This document shows, one piece after another, positions 1-6,043 of a DNA stretch of 9,619 bases; the first letter of the stretch is position 1, and every line of letters starts with the position of its first letter. Position numbers and translations under genes: made by a program. Below the pieces are notes generated by a model, which was given only the letters and a program-made list of their open reading frames with translations, did not search any database and was not told the origin of the DNA. The stretch lies in contig DSBZ01000165.1 in the NCBI GenBank assembly GCA_011057175.1, positions 1 through 9,619 of the forward strand. The letters run 5' to 3'. The stretch comes from Candidatus Acetothermia bacterium (GTDB lineage: Bacteria > Bipolaricaulota > Bipolaricaulia > Bipolaricaulales > Bipolaricaulaceae).

Positions 1-498
1 CCCTTGAGGTGAACGGGAGAATGAGATCCGCTGGAGGTTCGTCCCATCGGGGGCGATCGTGTACGCCCCCCACTGCCCGCCGCGGTTGGAGTTGAACAGG
101 ATCCGTCCGTCAGGGGTCCAGCTCGGGTTTGCGTCCACGGCCGCGTCCCTCGTCACCCGGAACACGGTCCGCGTCTCCACCTCCACGGTGAAGATGTCCC
201 AGTTGTCCTTGTCCTGGACGTACATGAACGCGATCCGCGTCCCGTCTGGGGACCAGCACGGGTACACGATATCCCGCTCCAGCCCCACCAGAACCCGCTC
301 CTCGTTCGTGGCCAGGTCAAGGAGGAACAGGTCGTAGCTCTTCTCCCCCTTGGCGATGTAGGCAAGGCGCGTCTGGTCCGGCGATAGCGTCGGCTGCCAG
401 AAGTCCACTGGCTCTTCCTCGCCCCCGGGGAACAGGCAGCCGGCGAGCCCCAGCCCCAGCACGACGAGGACCATCCCCTTGAACGTAATGCGTACCAC
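1..498 (-). CDS. TolB-type WD40-like (PD40) beta-propeller lipoprotein, 3' end off the window
   Basis: The gene reads leftward and is still open at position 1, so only the first 166 codons are present. The chosen start is GTG at 498, which has GGGGGA four bases upstream and gives an N-terminus with R and K before a hydrophobic stretch. An ATG at codon 9 would lose those charges. A lipobox LAGC lies at residues 18-21, so the mature protein should begin with lipidated Cys21. Three PD40-type repeats follow at about residues 33-73, 76-118 and 120-159, with the characteristic SPD, SPDGTRIAF and TPDGRILF turns. Such propellers are known from TolB and from periplasmic or surface lipoproteins that bind proteins or ligands. 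The specific partner cannot be read here. It is transcribed divergently from prmC, and a symmetric element lies between them. Confidence 0.85.
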   Translation of the reverse strand, partial: MVRITFKGMVLVVLGLGLAGCLFPGGEEEPVDFWQPTLSPDQTRLAYIAKGEKSYDLFLLDLATNEERVLVGLERDIVYPCWSPDGTRIAFMYVQDKDNWDIFTVEVETRTVFRVTRDAAVDANPSWTPDGRILFNSNRGGQWGAYTIAPDGTNLQRISFSRSPQG

Positions 499-515
499 AT
501 TGTCCCCCTTTTCGC

Positions 516-542
516 TACAATGGTTTGCCTTGTGCCATTGTA
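516..542. promoter_or_regulatory. Perfect inverted repeat with two opposed -10-like hexamers
   Basis: TACAATGG (516-523) and CCATTGTA (535-542) are perfect reverse complements separated by 11 nt. Each arm contains TACAAT, a 5/6 match to the sigma70 -10 box. The left one reads rightward toward prmC, and the right one reads leftward toward the lipoprotein gene. The -35 regions are poor: no good match for the rightward box, and TTGGAG with a 19-nt spacer for the leftward box. It could be a pair of face-to-face promoters, an operator for a dimeric regulator, or both. Confidence 0.45.
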
Positions 543-578
543 CGGGGGAACGGTAGGTTGGCTCCAAAGGCGGATCGG

Positions 579-1415
579 GTGAGGGATTTCGTTGCCCAAG
601 GGACGGAAGCGCTCGCTGCGGCGGGGGTCCCATCGCCCGTGCGCGAGGCGCGGCGGCTCCTCTCCCTCGCCGCCGGCTCGCCAGCGGCCGTTCTCGGCCC
701 CGCCGAGCGGGTGCCACTGTGCGTGGGGCGGCGGTACCGGTTGCTCCTCGCGGAGCGCATGCGGCGCGTTCCGTTCTCGCTCATCGCGGGGGAGACGGGG
801 TTCCTCGACTTCGATCTGGCGGTGGGGCCGGGCGTGTTCATCCCTCGCCCAGAGACGGAGGAACTGGCGGAGCGGGCGATCGCGGTCCTCCGATCCCTTC
901 CCCCTCGCTCCCTCGTGCTCGACTTGGGAACGGGGTCCGGCGCCCTCGCCCTCGCTCTGGCGCGGGCGAGGTCGGACGTGTCGGTCATCGCAGTGGAGAG
1001 GAGCCCTCGCGCGCTGGCCTGCGCGCGGAGGAACGTCCGGCGCCTGGGCCTTGTGGGGCGGGTGGAGGTCCGGCGGTCGGACTGGTTCTCCCATGTGTGG
1101 GAGAGGTTCCATCTCATCGTGGCGAACCCGCCCTACGTGGCCCGCCCCGAGCTCGCCTCCCTCGACCCCGAGGTGCGGCGGTACGAGCCGCGCCGGGCCC
1201 TCGATGGAGGGCCGGATGGCCTCGCTGCGATCCGTTCCATTGTCGCTTCCGCCCCCGAGCACCTCGTCGCGGGGGGGACGATCCTCATCGAGATCGGGGA
1301 TGGGCAGGGAGAGCGAGTCCTCCGATTTGCCCGTCGCGTGACAAGTCTGGTAGAAACGAGGGTGGAGAGGGATCTTAGGGGGAGAGAGCGTTTCTTCAGC
1401 GGACGATGCGGATAG
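579..1415 (+). CDS. prmC: Peptide chain release factor N5-glutamine methyltransferase
   Basis: PrmC (HemK) uses S-adenosylmethionine to methylate the Gln of the GGQ motif in release factors RF1 and RF2, which speeds peptide release in the cytoplasm. From GTG 579 the product is 278 aa, almost exactly the family length. The helical substrate-binding N-terminal domain covers about residues 1-85. It is followed by IPRPETE (88-94), the SAM-binding LDLGTGSG (114-121), the catalytic NPPY (183-186) that holds the glutamine amide, and EPRRALDGG (203-211). GTG 579 was chosen because AAAGG lies 8 nt upstream and because the N-terminus then aligns with E. coli PrmC without an extension. TTG 558, with GGGGGA upstream, and TTG 525 are in-frame alternatives. 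The usual neighbour prfA is not adjacent. The last 10 nt overlap the next gene, so translation is probably coupled. Confidence 0.93.
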   Translation: MRDFVAQGTEALAAAGVPSPVREARRLLSLAAGSPAAVLGPAERVPLCVGRRYRLLLAERMRRVPFSLIAGETGFLDFDLAVGPGVFIPRPETEELAERAIAVLRSLPPRSLVLDLGTGSGALALALARARSDVSVIAVERSPRALACARRNVRRLGLVGRVEVRRSDWFSHVWERFHLIVANPPYVARPELASLDPEVRRYEPRRALDGGPDGLAAIRSIVASAPEHLVAGGTILIEIGDGQGERVLRFARRVTSLVETRVERDLRGRERFFSGRCG

Positions 1416-2095
1416 CGATCCAGGTCTCGGAGCTGCGGTACGCGACGGACGATGGGGTGCTCGTCCTGGACAACCTGTCCCTCCGCCTCCCCGGGGACGG
1501 GTTCGTGTTCGTGGTGGGCCCCCCCTCTTCGGGGAAGACCCTTCTTCTGGAGCTCATCCTGAGGGAGAAGACGCCCACCGGAGGGCAGATCCTCGTGCTG
1601 GGGCGGAACATGGCCCGCCTGTCTCCCGCGCGGGCGCGCGAGCTGCGGCGCAGGGTGGGGTACATGCCCGAAGGATCGATCGTCCTCCACGAGCGGTCGG
1701 TCCAGGGGAACCTCGAGTTCAAGCTGCGGGCGTTGGGGATCCGGGGCCCGGCGGCGCGGGAGCACATGGCACGCGCGGTGGAGCTCGCCCACCTGAAGGG
1801 AGAGGAGAGGACGCCGGGTGCGAAGCTCGATGAGTTCGGGCGGCGGAAGCTCACCCTCTCCCTCGCCATCTGCCCGGAGCCGGCTGTGCTCCTGTGCGAT
1901 GATCCGTTCCGCGGGCTAGCCGCCGCGGAGCAGGACGAACTCGTGGGGCTGCTGAAGGCCATCAACAGGGCGGGGGTGGCGGTGCTCGCCACGACGCGGG
2001 ACCCGGAGCTCGCCGCCCGACATGGGTTCCCGCCCCGAGATCGATCGCCCCTCCTCCAGTATGCCGTTCACCTGCGGCCGGGGGTGAGAGGGTGA
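1406..2095 (+). CDS. ftsE: FtsE-like ABC ATPase with degenerate catalytic motifs
   Basis: The 229-aa product has the length and layout of FtsE, the ATPase of the FtsEX complex that couples cell division to peptidoglycan hydrolase control at the inner membrane. Walker A is intact (GPPSSGKT, 38-45). Elsewhere it departs from the family. The Q-loop glutamine is Glu89 (GYMPEG). The LSGGQ signature is LDEFGRRK (141-148). Walker B ends in Asp-Asp (VLLCDD, 161-166), not Asp-Glu. The D-loop is GLAA. The switch histidine is Arg198 (TTRDPE). The signature-to-Walker-B block aligns with E. coli FtsE without a gap, so these are substitutions and not a frame error. It overlaps prmC by 10 nt and ftsX by 4 nt and has no strong ribosome site of its own. 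It probably binds nucleotide but may hydrolyse it poorly or not at all. The symbol rests on fold and on the FtsX-like neighbour. Confidence 0.8.
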   Translation: MRIAIQVSELRYATDDGVLVLDNLSLRLPGDGFVFVVGPPSSGKTLLLELILREKTPTGGQILVLGRNMARLSPARARELRRRVGYMPEGSIVLHERSVQGNLEFKLRALGIRGPAAREHMARAVELAHLKGEERTPGAKLDEFGRRKLTLSLAICPEPAVLLCDDPFRGLAAAEQDELVGLLKAINRAGVAVLATTRDPELAARHGFPPRDRSPLLQYAVHLRPGVRG

Positions 2096-2907
2096 ATTAC
2101 GAAAGCGCGGTCTTGATCGGGGATGCCCTGTGGAGGAGCCTCCGGCGGCCGATCGTGCCTCTCCTCTGGGCGCTCGCGGTGGCCGCCGTGCTCGTGAGCG
2201 GAACAGCGCTGTTCTTCATCCCCACCGCCCCCGGGACCGTGGGGGGGGCCCCAGAATCCTACCTGCTGGCCCAGCTGGCGTTGGCCCCGTCCGAGTCGGC
2301 AATTTCCCGCTTGGGGAGCGAGATATGGACCTGGCCAGGCGTGGATGGGGTGACGTTTCGCTTCCCCGGGGAGAGTGACCCCATCGCCATCACTGAGCGG
2401 ACCCTCGTCGTGCGGCTCCTGTCCCGGGAGGCCCGGGCCACGGTCGAGTCCCGCCTGCGGGCGCTGCCCGAGGTGGAAGGCGTTCGCTACCACGAGCGGC
2501 CTTCGGCTCGCACCCGCGTCCCACCGGCATCACGCGTCGCCGCCCTCGTGGCGTTGGTGGGGACGCTCGCCCTTGCCCTGTGGCTGGGCCATCGGTCCGT
2601 CACCCGTGCTGCCGCCCTGTGGGGCAAAGAGCTTGCGCTGCTGCGGAGCTGCGGGGTGAGCCCGGCTCTGATGCGGGCCCCCTTCTTCACGTTGGGGGCT
2701 GTGGTGGGACTCGTGGGTGGCGGCCTGTACATCGTGGTCTGCTGGGCCGTCTGGACGTGGTGGCGATCGCTTCCCTACCTCAGGGACGTGGTCCCGAGCT
2801 TCCCCTACGTTTGGCCGAGCCTCGTCATGGTCGCGCTGGCGATCGGGGTCGGGCTCGGCCTGATGGGGGCCCTGATCGCCACCCTCGCTCCCTCCCCTCG
2901 CTCCTAG
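2092..2907 (+). CDS. ftsX: FtsX-like four-helix membrane protein
   Basis: This 271-aa protein has the FtsX layout: a short cytoplasmic N-terminus, TM1 (about 21-43), a roughly 100-residue extracytoplasmic domain (44-147), then TM2 (148-166), TM3 (198-222) and TM4 (242-265). The loop after TM2 carries ELALLRSCGVS (180-190), which matches the E-I-x-I-M-x-x-x-G-A segment that contacts FtsE in this family. The extracytoplasmic domain contains two turns of the PGVDGV and PEVEGV type, as in other FtsX proteins. In well-studied bacteria FtsX signals to a cell-wall hydrolase or its activator. No such partner is encoded here. The GTG start overlaps the upstream TGA (GTGA), so it is co-translated with the ATPase. 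It could instead be a divergent FtsEX paralogue with a different job. Confidence 0.82.
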   Translation: MNYESAVLIGDALWRSLRRPIVPLLWALAVAAVLVSGTALFFIPTAPGTVGGAPESYLLAQLALAPSESAISRLGSEIWTWPGVDGVTFRFPGESDPIAITERTLVVRLLSREARATVESRLRALPEVEGVRYHERPSARTRVPPASRVAALVALVGTLALALWLGHRSVTRAAALWGKELALLRSCGVSPALMRAPFFTLGAVVGLVGGGLYIVVCWAVWTWWRSLPYLRDVVPSFPYVWPSLVMVALAIGVGLGLMGALIATLAPSPRS

Positions 2908-2930
2908 GCGCGGGGCGTGCGCCGGGGAGG
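2891..2930 (+). terminator. Two-part G+C-rich hairpin at the end of the ftsEX operon, no T tract
   Basis: CCTCCCC (2891-2897) can pair with GGGGAGG (2924-2930). Inside it GGCGC (2907-2911) pairs with GCGCC (2919-2923) around a 7-nt loop. The structure straddles the ftsX stop codon and is not followed by a run of T. It may slow or end transcription or protect the transcript end, but it is not a canonical intrinsic terminator. Confidence 0.25.
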
Positions 2931-3070
2931 AGGTGTCCTGCGTCGAGGGCGCCGCTCTCCGGCATTCGCAGCCCTTCCGCGTCGGCTGCTCATCCCCACC
3001 GCGTGCTGCTACGTTCGGTTCGCGCTCTCCGCAAGGAAACGGTACCGGGTGGGAGCGAGATGGGAAGAGC
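2908..3070. other. Intergenic stretch without a recognisable gene
   Basis: The roughly 220 nt between ftsX and the next gene are the longest clear non-coding gap here. Reading frames cross it, including an in-frame upstream extension of the secreted-protein gene from GTG 2933. Their products are rich in Ser, Arg and Gly, have no family features, and would bury a good signal peptide. No tRNA fold is visible. The promoter in the last part is listed separately. Confidence 0.5.
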
Positions 3071-3099
3071 TCGACACGTGCTGTCCGTGGGGGTAGGAT
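3071..3099 (+). promoter_or_regulatory. Candidate sigma70-type promoter of the secreted-protein/ABC operon
   Basis: TCGACA (3071-3076, 5/6 to TTGACA) and TAGGAT (3094-3099, 4/6 to TATAAT) are separated by exactly 17 nt. Transcription would start near 3106, giving a leader of about 22 nt with GGGGAGGGG (3117-3125) just before the ATG at 3128. Confidence 0.5.
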
Positions 3100-3127
3100 G
3101 ATCCTCGTCAAGCACTGGGGAGGGGTC

Positions 3128-3721
3128 ATGAAGACAGGGATTATCGGGATTGCCTTGGTGAGCTTGCTCGCCGTGGGAGTGTGTGCGTTCGGGCAGGCCA
3201 AGTTGGAGTCGTTCCCGGCCGGGACGACGACGATGGTGTTCCACATCGTGGCGGAGGACCTGCGCGAGCCGCAGCTTCTCGAGCTCCAGGTGATCGCTCG
3301 CGCTGATGGACCGTACACGGTGCGTATGGTGATGGAGGCGACTGGGACGGCGGACCAGATGTCGGCGTTCGGGTTCTTGTTCGGGGCTGCGGGGCTGCAG
3401 TACGGGGGAGGGCAGGACGTGAGCCTGGCCGCGCTCCAGACCCTGATGGATCAGCGGCGGCGTCTCCAGGAGGGGCAGGAGTACGTGCTTCCCAGCGGTG
3501 GCGCATTCACCGATGTCGCTCCGGTGACCATCGCTGGCATCCAGTGCATCGCGGGCTCGATCGTGGATCCCCGCAGCCCCGATTCCAGGACGACGGTCGC
3601 GTTCAGCCTCTCCCATCCCGTGTACACGGTGCCGCTCGTGCGCCTGGAGCGACTGCGGGATGGGCGTTGGGAGACGGTGTTTTCGATGGAACTGGTCGAG
3701 TACACGTTCGTGGGAGGGTAG
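3128..3721 (+). CDS. Secreted protein of unknown family, first gene of an ABC operon
   Basis: I do not recognise the family. The 197-aa product begins with a clear signal peptide: MKTG, a hydrophobic core to about residue 20, and a likely signal peptidase I site after AFGQA (residue 24). The mature part of about 173 residues is mostly short alternating hydrophobic strands with no further membrane span, which suggests a beta-rich soluble or surface-attached protein. The start is ATG 3128, directly behind GGGGAGGGG. Only 7 nt separate it from an ABC ATPase gene, and the cassette lacks a MacA-like adaptor. A role as periplasmic partner, binding protein or carrier for the transporter is therefore a reasonable inference. 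A LolA-like or DUF4412-like beta fold is conceivable from the strand pattern and the YTVPLVRLE segment near the C-terminus, but I cannot show it. Confidence 0.82.
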   Translation: MKTGIIGIALVSLLAVGVCAFGQAKLESFPAGTTTMVFHIVAEDLREPQLLELQVIARADGPYTVRMVMEATGTADQMSAFGFLFGAAGLQYGGGQDVSLAALQTLMDQRRRLQEGQEYVLPSGGAFTDVAPVTIAGIQCIAGSIVDPRSPDSRTTVAFSLSHPVYTVPLVRLERLRDGRWETVFSMELVEYTFVGG

Positions 3722-3728
3722 GAGTGCG

Positions 3729-4415
3729 ATGCCGCTCCTCGACCTCAAAGGGATCACCAAGGTCTACTCGCTCGGCAAGACCTCGGTCCACGCTCTGCGG
3801 GGGCTGGATCTCACGGTCGAGAAGGGAGAGATCGTGGCCCTGATGGGGCCCTCCGGGTCGGGCAAGTCCACGCTGATGCACATCCTGGGCGCGCTGGACA
3901 CCCCGACGGAGGGAGTGGCGATGCTGGACGGACAGCCCCTGCCGCGGCTTTCCGAGGACCAGCTCGCTGACCTGCGCGGGCGCAAGGTGGGGTTCGTCTT
4001 TCAGACCTTCAACCTCGTGCCGACCCTCTCCGCGCAGAGGAACGTGGAGCTGCCGATGATCTTCCTCGGGGTGCCCAAGAGGAAGCGGGCGGTACGGGCC
4101 AGGGAGCTCCTGGCCAAGGTCGGGCTCGCGGATCGTGCCCACCACAAGCCCAACGAGCTCTCCGGCGGGGAGCGGCAACGTGTGGCCATCGCCCGGGCGC
4201 TGGCCAACGACCCGGAGATCATCCTCGCTGACGAACCGACGGGGAATCTCGATACGGAGATGGGAGCAGCGATCCTGGATCTCCTCCGGCGCCTGAGCAA
4301 GGAAGACGGCAAGACCGTGGTCCTCGTGACCCACGACCCCGAAGCGGCCCGGATTGCGGACCGCATCGTCCACATCCGCGATGGGCGCGTGCTCGAGGAG
4401 ACCGTCCATGGTTAG
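3729..4415 (+). CDS. LolD/MacB-type ABC transporter ATPase
   Basis: This 228-aa nucleotide-binding subunit powers the adjacent MacB-type permease from the cytoplasmic side. All motifs are canonical: Walker A GPSGSGKS (40-47), Q-loop Gln92 in FVFQTFNLVPTL, signature LSGGERQRVAIARAL (144-158), Walker B ILADE with catalytic Glu169, the D-loop NLD, and switch His202 in THDPEAA. The FQTFNLVPTLSA and EPTGNLD segments are typical of the LolD/MacB/FtsE branch. The start is ATG 3729 with AGGAG upstream; an in-frame extension upstream is only the secreted gene read in another frame. It overlaps the permease gene by 8 nt. The substrate cannot be read: known relatives move lipoproteins, macrolides, peptides or signals across the envelope. 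Confidence 0.94.
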   Translation: MPLLDLKGITKVYSLGKTSVHALRGLDLTVEKGEIVALMGPSGSGKSTLMHILGALDTPTEGVAMLDGQPLPRLSEDQLADLRGRKVGFVFQTFNLVPTLSAQRNVELPMIFLGVPKRKRAVRARELLAKVGLADRAHHKPNELSGGERQRVAIARALANDPEIILADEPTGNLDTEMGAAILDLLRRLSKEDGKTVVLVTHDPEAARIADRIVHIRDGRVLEETVHG

Positions 4416-5664
4416 GGACTTCCTGTCGCTCGCGGGATCGAGCATCCTCCACCGCAAGATCCGCAGCTGGCTGACCGTGATCGGCGTCTTCATCGGGATC
4501 ACGGCCGTGGTCGCCCTGATCTCGGTCGGGTTGGGGCTGGAGCGCACGATCAACGACGAGGTGGCCAACGTGTTCGGCGTGGACACGTTCATGCTGACCG
4601 CGCGCGGGGTGTTCGGCGGCCGCCGCGCCAACCAAGGCTTTTCGCTGTACGCGTTGGATCTTGAATGGCTGCGCGCGCAAGAGGGGGTGGCCACGGCGGC
4701 AGCGGTGCGGCAGCGTACGGCGTTCGTGCAGGGCCCACCCGGCCCGGACGGCCGCGCCAACCAGGGGTTCCTCCCCGTGACGGGGCTGTCGCCGGAGCTC
4801 GTCACGTCGTTTGCGTCGTTCATCGGCTCGCTCGAACTCGAACCCGGCGGGCGCCTGTTCGACGCTGACGAGATCCTGGTCGCGGTGCTGGGGAGGGATG
4901 TGGCGACCCGGTTGGGCGTCGGCGTGGGCCAGGACATCGTCGTCGCGGGGGATGGAGACAGGCCGGAGCTCACGCTGGCCGTGGTCGGGATCCTCGCCGC
5001 CTCCGACGCGGGGTCATCGCGGCAGGGGTTCACCTCCGGCATGGCGGCGAGCGGCGATACGATCTACGTTCCCTACGACACGATGGAGCTCCTGTGGGGG
5101 CCCGCCGACGACGTCCTGATCACCCTCGTGCGCACCGTTCCCGGGCGCGATGTGGATGAGGTCGCCGCTCAGGTGGAAGCGGCGCTGAGGGCGCGGGGGT
5201 CGGAAGTGTCCGCCGTGACTTACAGCGACATCAGCAGCGCGATCGGGACAGTGACCACCACGGTGAGCGCGTTCCTGGCGGGGATCGCCGGGATCTCCCT
5301 CCTCGTGGGGGGGGTGGGGGTGATGAACACGATGTACACCTCCGTCCTCGAGCGCACGCGCGAGATCGGGATCATGAAGGCGGTCGGGGCGAAGAACCGT
5401 CATATTCTATCGATCTTCCTGATCGAGTCAGGGTTGATGGGGCTCGTGGGCGGGATCGTGGGAACGCTGCTCGGGCTCGGGATCAGCTCGGTGGCCTCGG
5501 CGATCATCGGGAGGATCTTCCAGGTCCGGGTGGCCGTTGTCGCAAGCCCTGCGCTGATCGTGGTCACGTTGCTCGGGGCGTTCGCCCTGGGGGCGGTCGC
5601 CGGCCTGTGGCCCGCCCGGCGTGCGGCGAAGCTGCCGGTGGTAGACGCGCTTCGCTACGAATAG
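4408..5664 (+). CDS. MacB/FtsX-family ABC transporter permease
   Basis: This 418-aa permease has the standard layout of the family. TM1 is at about 19-43, after the RKIRSWLTVIGVFIGI segment. A large extracytoplasmic MacB_PCD-type domain spans about 44-285. Three C-terminal helices lie at about 286-306, 337-366 and 380-402. The TREIGIMKAVGAKNRHI coupling segment is at 317-333, and the C-terminal WPARRAAKLPVVDALRYE (401-418) is diagnostic. Start ATG 4408 lies inside the end of the ATPase gene. ATPase and permease are separate polypeptides, unlike E. coli MacB, where they are fused. It most likely works as a homodimer in a mechanotransmission-type exporter. The substrate is unknown. The extracytoplasmic domain contains the hexapeptide RANQGF twice (73-78 and 116-121), of unclear meaning. 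Confidence 0.93.
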   Translation: MVRDFLSLAGSSILHRKIRSWLTVIGVFIGITAVVALISVGLGLERTINDEVANVFGVDTFMLTARGVFGGRRANQGFSLYALDLEWLRAQEGVATAAAVRQRTAFVQGPPGPDGRANQGFLPVTGLSPELVTSFASFIGSLELEPGGRLFDADEILVAVLGRDVATRLGVGVGQDIVVAGDGDRPELTLAVVGILAASDAGSSRQGFTSGMAASGDTIYVPYDTMELLWGPADDVLITLVRTVPGRDVDEVAAQVEAALRARGSEVSAVTYSDISSAIGTVTTTVSAFLAGIAGISLLVGGVGVMNTMYTSVLERTREIGIMKAVGAKNRHILSIFLIESGLMGLVGGIVGTLLGLGISSVASAIIGRIFQVRVAVVASPALIVVTLLGAFALGAVAGLWPARRAAKLPVVDALRYE

Positions 5665-5721
5665 GCGCCGACGGCTTCCGATCTCGTTCGCGGTCGGTCT
5701 CGCGTCCACGGGGACTTCACC

Positions 5722-6009
5722 GTGCGCGTGACCTCCACCCAGGAAGTGGTGACCGACGGACAGGTGCATCCCGTCCTCTACGCGCTCGATGTGCGCGCTC
5801 CGCTGGGGATGTCGTGGAGCATCGCGCGCGGGTCGAGTTCCAGACGCTCCCTTCGAAGGGCCGCCCTCCTCCGGCGTGGTGAGAGGCGCACGATCCTGGC
5901 CACGGTCCGCGTCGAGTCCGCGGGCGGGCGAGCCATCCTGCGGGGGGGAGTCACCGTGGATCCCTATCGCCTTTTCAGCGCGCTTGGGGACGTGCTGCTC
6001 TTGGCTTAG
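5722..6009 (+). CDS. Short ORF after the permease, uncertain and possibly frameshifted
   Basis: A 95-aa reading frame opens with GTG 5722, with GGGGA 7 nt upstream, and lies in the same frame as the permease, whose stop is 57 nt earlier. I recognise no family. The first third (VRVTSTQEVVTDGQ and on) and the last third (TILATVRVE, AILRGGVTVDPYRLF) look like beta-rich protein with G/C-ending codons. The middle, about 5809-5880, turns into a Ser/Arg-rich run that uses AGT, AGA, CGA and AGG, which is how an out-of-frame reading looks in this DNA. The next frame over that same stretch gives DVVEHRARVEFQTLPSKG, a more protein-like sequence. Either a real small gene carries two compensating indels (natural or from sequencing), or this is a decaying gene remnant, or it is non-coding. 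Confidence 0.4.
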   Translation: MRVTSTQEVVTDGQVHPVLYALDVRAPLGMSWSIARGSSSRRSLRRAALLRRGERRTILATVRVESAGGRAILRGGVTVDPYRLFSALGDVLLLA

Positions 6010-6012
6010 GGG

Positions 6013-6043
6013 GCGCGAGTTCCTCGGCGCGCGGGTTATTTTT
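6013..6043 (+). terminator. Candidate rho-independent terminator for the ABC operon
   Basis: GCGCGAG (6013-6019) can pair with CTCG-CGC (6023-6030, one bulged G) around a 3-nt loop. After 5 nt comes TTATTTTT (6036-6043). It lies just after the last rightward ORF, and its T tract overlaps the end of the convergent gene. The opposite strand has no T tract, so it would work rightward only. Confidence 0.45.

Noticed and set aside
153..1262. A 369-codon minus-strand frame spanning the divergent gap
   Set aside because: It is antisense to prmC, and its last part is the lipoprotein gene read in the wrong frame. The correct frame from GTG 498 gives a lipobox and three PD40 repeats.
3001..3060. GGTTCG-like T-loop resemblance in the gap before the secreted protein
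   Set aside because: The flanking bases cannot form a T stem, and no acceptor or anticodon stem is found.
2933..3127. Upstream in-frame extension of the secreted-protein gene
   Set aside because: It would bury a good signal peptide behind 65 unremarkable residues and overlap the promoter. ATG 3128 has a strong ribosome site.
4620..4770. Short direct repeat GCCGCGCCAACCA in the permease (the RANQGF hexapeptide twice)
   Set aside because: It is too short and has too few copies to call a repeat element. It is noted in the permease entry only.
3603..5042. A 479-codon minus-strand frame under the ABC operon
   Set aside because: It is antisense to the intact ATPase and permease, with low-complexity composition and no family motif.
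5307..5320. G8-T-G5 tract in the permease, as a possible slippage site or G-quadruplex
   Set aside because: It encodes the conserved VGGVGV segment with GGG and GTG codons that are common throughout this DNA, and the frame stays intact on both sides.
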